Origin: Bdellovibrionales bacterium
Lineage (GTDB): Bacteria; Bdellovibrionota; UBA1018; CAIPTA01
DNA length: 6,314 nucleotides
Reading direction: 5' to 3'
Assembly (NCBI GenBank): GCA_021730855.1
Contig: JAKFYM010000418.1
Location: 1-6,314, forward strand
Made by a program: the position numbers and the translations under genes. The notes under the pieces were generated by a model that searched no databases, was not told the DNA's origin, and saw only the letters and a program-made list of their open reading frames with translations. Numbering within the stretch: position 1 is the first letter of the stretch; every line of letters starts with the position of its first letter. Shown piece after piece: positions 5,117 through 6,314 of the stretch.

Positions 5117-5953
5117 AAGTAAGCCACCCTGCTGAAAGCGCGCGAGGGCTTTGTCCTTTTCCACGAATCTTTCGATCACCCAATTTTCCACCCCTTCGGG
5201 AAGCTTCTCATAACGCTCCACCTTGAGGTGAACACGCCGGATGTCGGTGCAGAGGAAGCGCAATAGGCTCGGGGCTTCGCCCTCGTAAGCAATCGTCACG
5301 TCGAAGATCGCTTGCACATTCGCCCCTAGGCCCTCCAGGGTGGCCTCAAATCCCTTGGTGCGCGGTAGAAGCACTCGAGTGAGCTGTGGTAGGCCCGCTT
5401 TTTGGGCATAGGCCTGGCTGCGGCGGATTTTTTCCGGAGTGGCGCGCGTGCCCTCTAGGAAAGAAACCACCCAGAAGGGAATTTTTTGCTCACGAATCTG
5501 GGCAAAGGTGGCGGAGATTTGGTCTTTGTCGGCCGTCCAATTGCGTTTCACAAAAAGGCAGTTGAGGAACTGCATGCCCCAACCTACGCCTGGCACCCAC
5601 TTGATCGCCGCCTTGGCAAACCATTTGAGGTCTCCGGCACGCCCGTGGCGCGAGGCCAAGATCGCCAGCATTGGAATGTCTGCCATCGACTGGTGGTTTG
5701 CGAAAACCACCCCATTCTCCGCCATGGGCAGAGGGTCGCCCGTTTGTTTTACTTCCACGCCGAGAATTCTTTCCACGCACAGATGCAAAAATGTGTTCCA
5801 AGCCCAGGCGATGCCGCGATTCGCCGCGCGAAAGGCTGAGCGCGAGAACGGCCACACTAAGAGCGTGGTCATTTGCAAGAGATTGGCGAGCACTAGGGAG
5901 AGCACCAAAAGCAGGGCGACAAAAATGCCTAAGACAGGACGAAAAATAAACAT
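5114..5953 (-). CDS. PlsC-type acyltransferase (YihG-like)
   Basis: This 279-residue inner-membrane protein has an N-terminal membrane segment (about 6-35) and then a PlsC/LPLAT acyltransferase domain. Motif I is NHQSMAD (86-92, catalytic His87 and Asp92); the substrate segment WVPGVGWGMQFLNCLFVKR (119-137) follows; motif III is FLEGTR (165-170). The spacing and the WVPxxGW segment resemble YihG and the AGPAT3/4-like branch. Such enzymes transfer an acyl group from acyl-CoA or acyl-ACP to a lysophospholipid or lysophosphatidate. ATG 5953 was chosen because a longer frame back to 6250 would cover the ppx/gppA gene on the other strand. GGAAGG lies almost against this ATG, so the ribosome binding site is poor and the start is slightly uncertain. 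The stop codon TAG (5116-5114) lies in the right end of the palindromic element, so the C-terminus may have been reset by its insertion. Confidence 0.9.
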   Translation of the reverse strand: MFIFRPVLGIFVALLLVLSLVLANLLQMTTLLVWPFSRSAFRAANRGIAWAWNTFLHLCVERILGVEVKQTGDPLPMAENGVVFANHQSMADIPMLAILASRHGRAGDLKWFAKAAIKWVPGVGWGMQFLNCLFVKRNWTADKDQISATFAQIREQKIPFWVVSFLEGTRATPEKIRRSQAYAQKAGLPQLTRVLLPRTKGFEATLEGLGANVQAIFDVTIAYEGEAPSLLRFLCTDIRRVHLKVERYEKLPEGVENWVIERFVEKDKALARFQQGGLL

Positions 5954-6015
5954 CCCTTCCAGACTAGACGAATCAAATCTTGAAGGCAATAAAGCTGCCC
6001 ATTCCGGCAAGGCTA

Positions 6016-6023
6016 AGTATACT
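6016..6023. promoter_or_regulatory. Palindromic AGTATACT, possible shared -10 of divergent genes
   Basis: AGTATACT reads TATACT on both strands, a good -10 hexamer for the acyltransferase gene (minus) and the ppx/gppA gene (plus). On the plus strand transcription would begin around 6030, at or next to the ATG at 6032. On the minus strand it would leave about 55 bases of leader. No convincing -35 is seen on either side. Confidence 0.38.
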
Positions 6024-6031
6024 CTTTGCCT

Positions 6032-6314
6032 ATGAGAGTGGCGATCATTGACCTTGGCACCAATTCGGTTCGTTTCGACGTGCATGCAATCGCCGAGGGC
6101 GGAAAATCCAGCCTCTTGCACCGAGAGAAGCTGATGATTCGCCTGGGGCAGGGAGTATTCCTCAAAGGACGGGTAGAAATGGCCGCGATGCGCCGGGCGG
6201 TGCAGGCGTTTTTGCGTTTTCGCCATGTGGCCGATGGCCTTCGCGTGCAAAAGATCGTGGCCTTTGGCACGAGTGCCCTGCGAGAGGCGAAAAATACCAC
6301 GGCCTTTCTCGGAG
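6032..6314 (+). CDS. Ppx/GppA family phosphatase, N-terminal 94 residues
   Basis: This reading frame begins at ATG 6032 and runs off the right edge. Its first residues, MRVAIIDLGTNSVRFDVH, hold the phosphate-1 motif (IDLGTNSxR) of the Ppx/GppA branch of the ASKHA fold. REKLMIRLGQGV (31-42) and VAFGTSALREAKN (77-89) match the next conserved blocks, corresponding to the family pattern KxxxRLGxGl and vaTSAlRdAxN. Members hydrolyse polyphosphate or convert pppGpp to ppGpp, linking to the stringent response. Which activity applies cannot be told from this part. No ribosome binding site precedes the ATG, and a possible -10 ends only eight bases upstream, so the message may be leaderless. It is divergent from the acyltransferase gene. 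Confidence 0.9.
   Translation, partial: MRVAIIDLGTNSVRFDVHAIAEGGKSSLLHREKLMIRLGQGVFLKGRVEMAAMRRAVQAFLRFRHVADGLRVQKIVAFGTSALREAKNTTAFLG

Noticed and set aside
4890..5183. Minus-strand open frame of 97 residues across the convergent junction
   Set aside because: It is an Arg-rich shadow of the YkgJ gene and the palindrome. Its LEAVSKID segment is explained by the inverted repeat.
5954..6250. N-terminal extension of the acyltransferase back to 6250
   Set aside because: It would lie antisense across the clear ppx/gppA gene, carries no family motif, and ATG 5953 begins directly with the membrane segment.

Overview
The window looks like chromosomal DNA of a Gram-negative, probably predatory or delta-proteobacterium-like (Bdellovibrionota-type) bacterium. 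This is inference: the pointers are a TIGR02147/DUF4423-like regulator, a family abundant in Bdellovibrio relatives, several small Cys-containing exported proteins, and tightly overlapping genes. There is no rRNA, tRNA, CRISPR array or recognisable transposase. Nine protein genes are called; two are cut by the window edges.

Layout. (1) 1-127, minus strand: N-terminus of a RecA-fold protein (RecA/ImuA-like), with a good ribosome binding site and a promoter carrying an 8-bp direct repeat between -35 and -10. (2) 262-2860, plus strand: three exported proteins, namely a class A beta-lactamase-fold protein that has lost all three catalytic motifs, a DUF882/MepK-like M15 murein peptidase, and an unrecognised helical Cys protein. 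The second and third overlap by 4 bases. (3) 2861-3251: a 391-base intergenic region with a 9-bp inverted repeat, a perfect TATAAT, a GCAA-capped hairpin and a strong intrinsic terminator. It could encode a small RNA of about 150 nt. (4) 3252-5023, plus strand: four overlapping genes encoding a Cro/C1-type HTH protein, a DUF4423-like protein, a secreted protein with two tandem Cys repeats, and a YkgJ-type cysteine-cluster protein. (5) 4938-5116: a 179-base imperfect palindrome with 24-bp perfect terminal inverted repeats. It forms the last 28 codons of the YkgJ gene and supplies the stop codon of the convergent gene. (6) 5114-5953, minus strand: a PlsC/YihG-like acyltransferase. (7) 6032-6314, plus strand: N-terminus of a Ppx/GppA phosphatase, divergent from the acyltransferase across a palindromic AGTATACT.

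How the parts fit. The 262-2860 cluster has a cell-wall theme: an inactive penicillin-binding-fold protein beside a murein peptidase and a possible periplasmic partner. The 3252-5023 operon pairs a two-gene regulator, in which the DNA-binding and DUF4423-like parts usually found in one protein lie on separate but coupled genes, with an exported Cys-repeat protein and a metal-cluster protein. This operon and the palindromic element are the best candidates for something not previously described.
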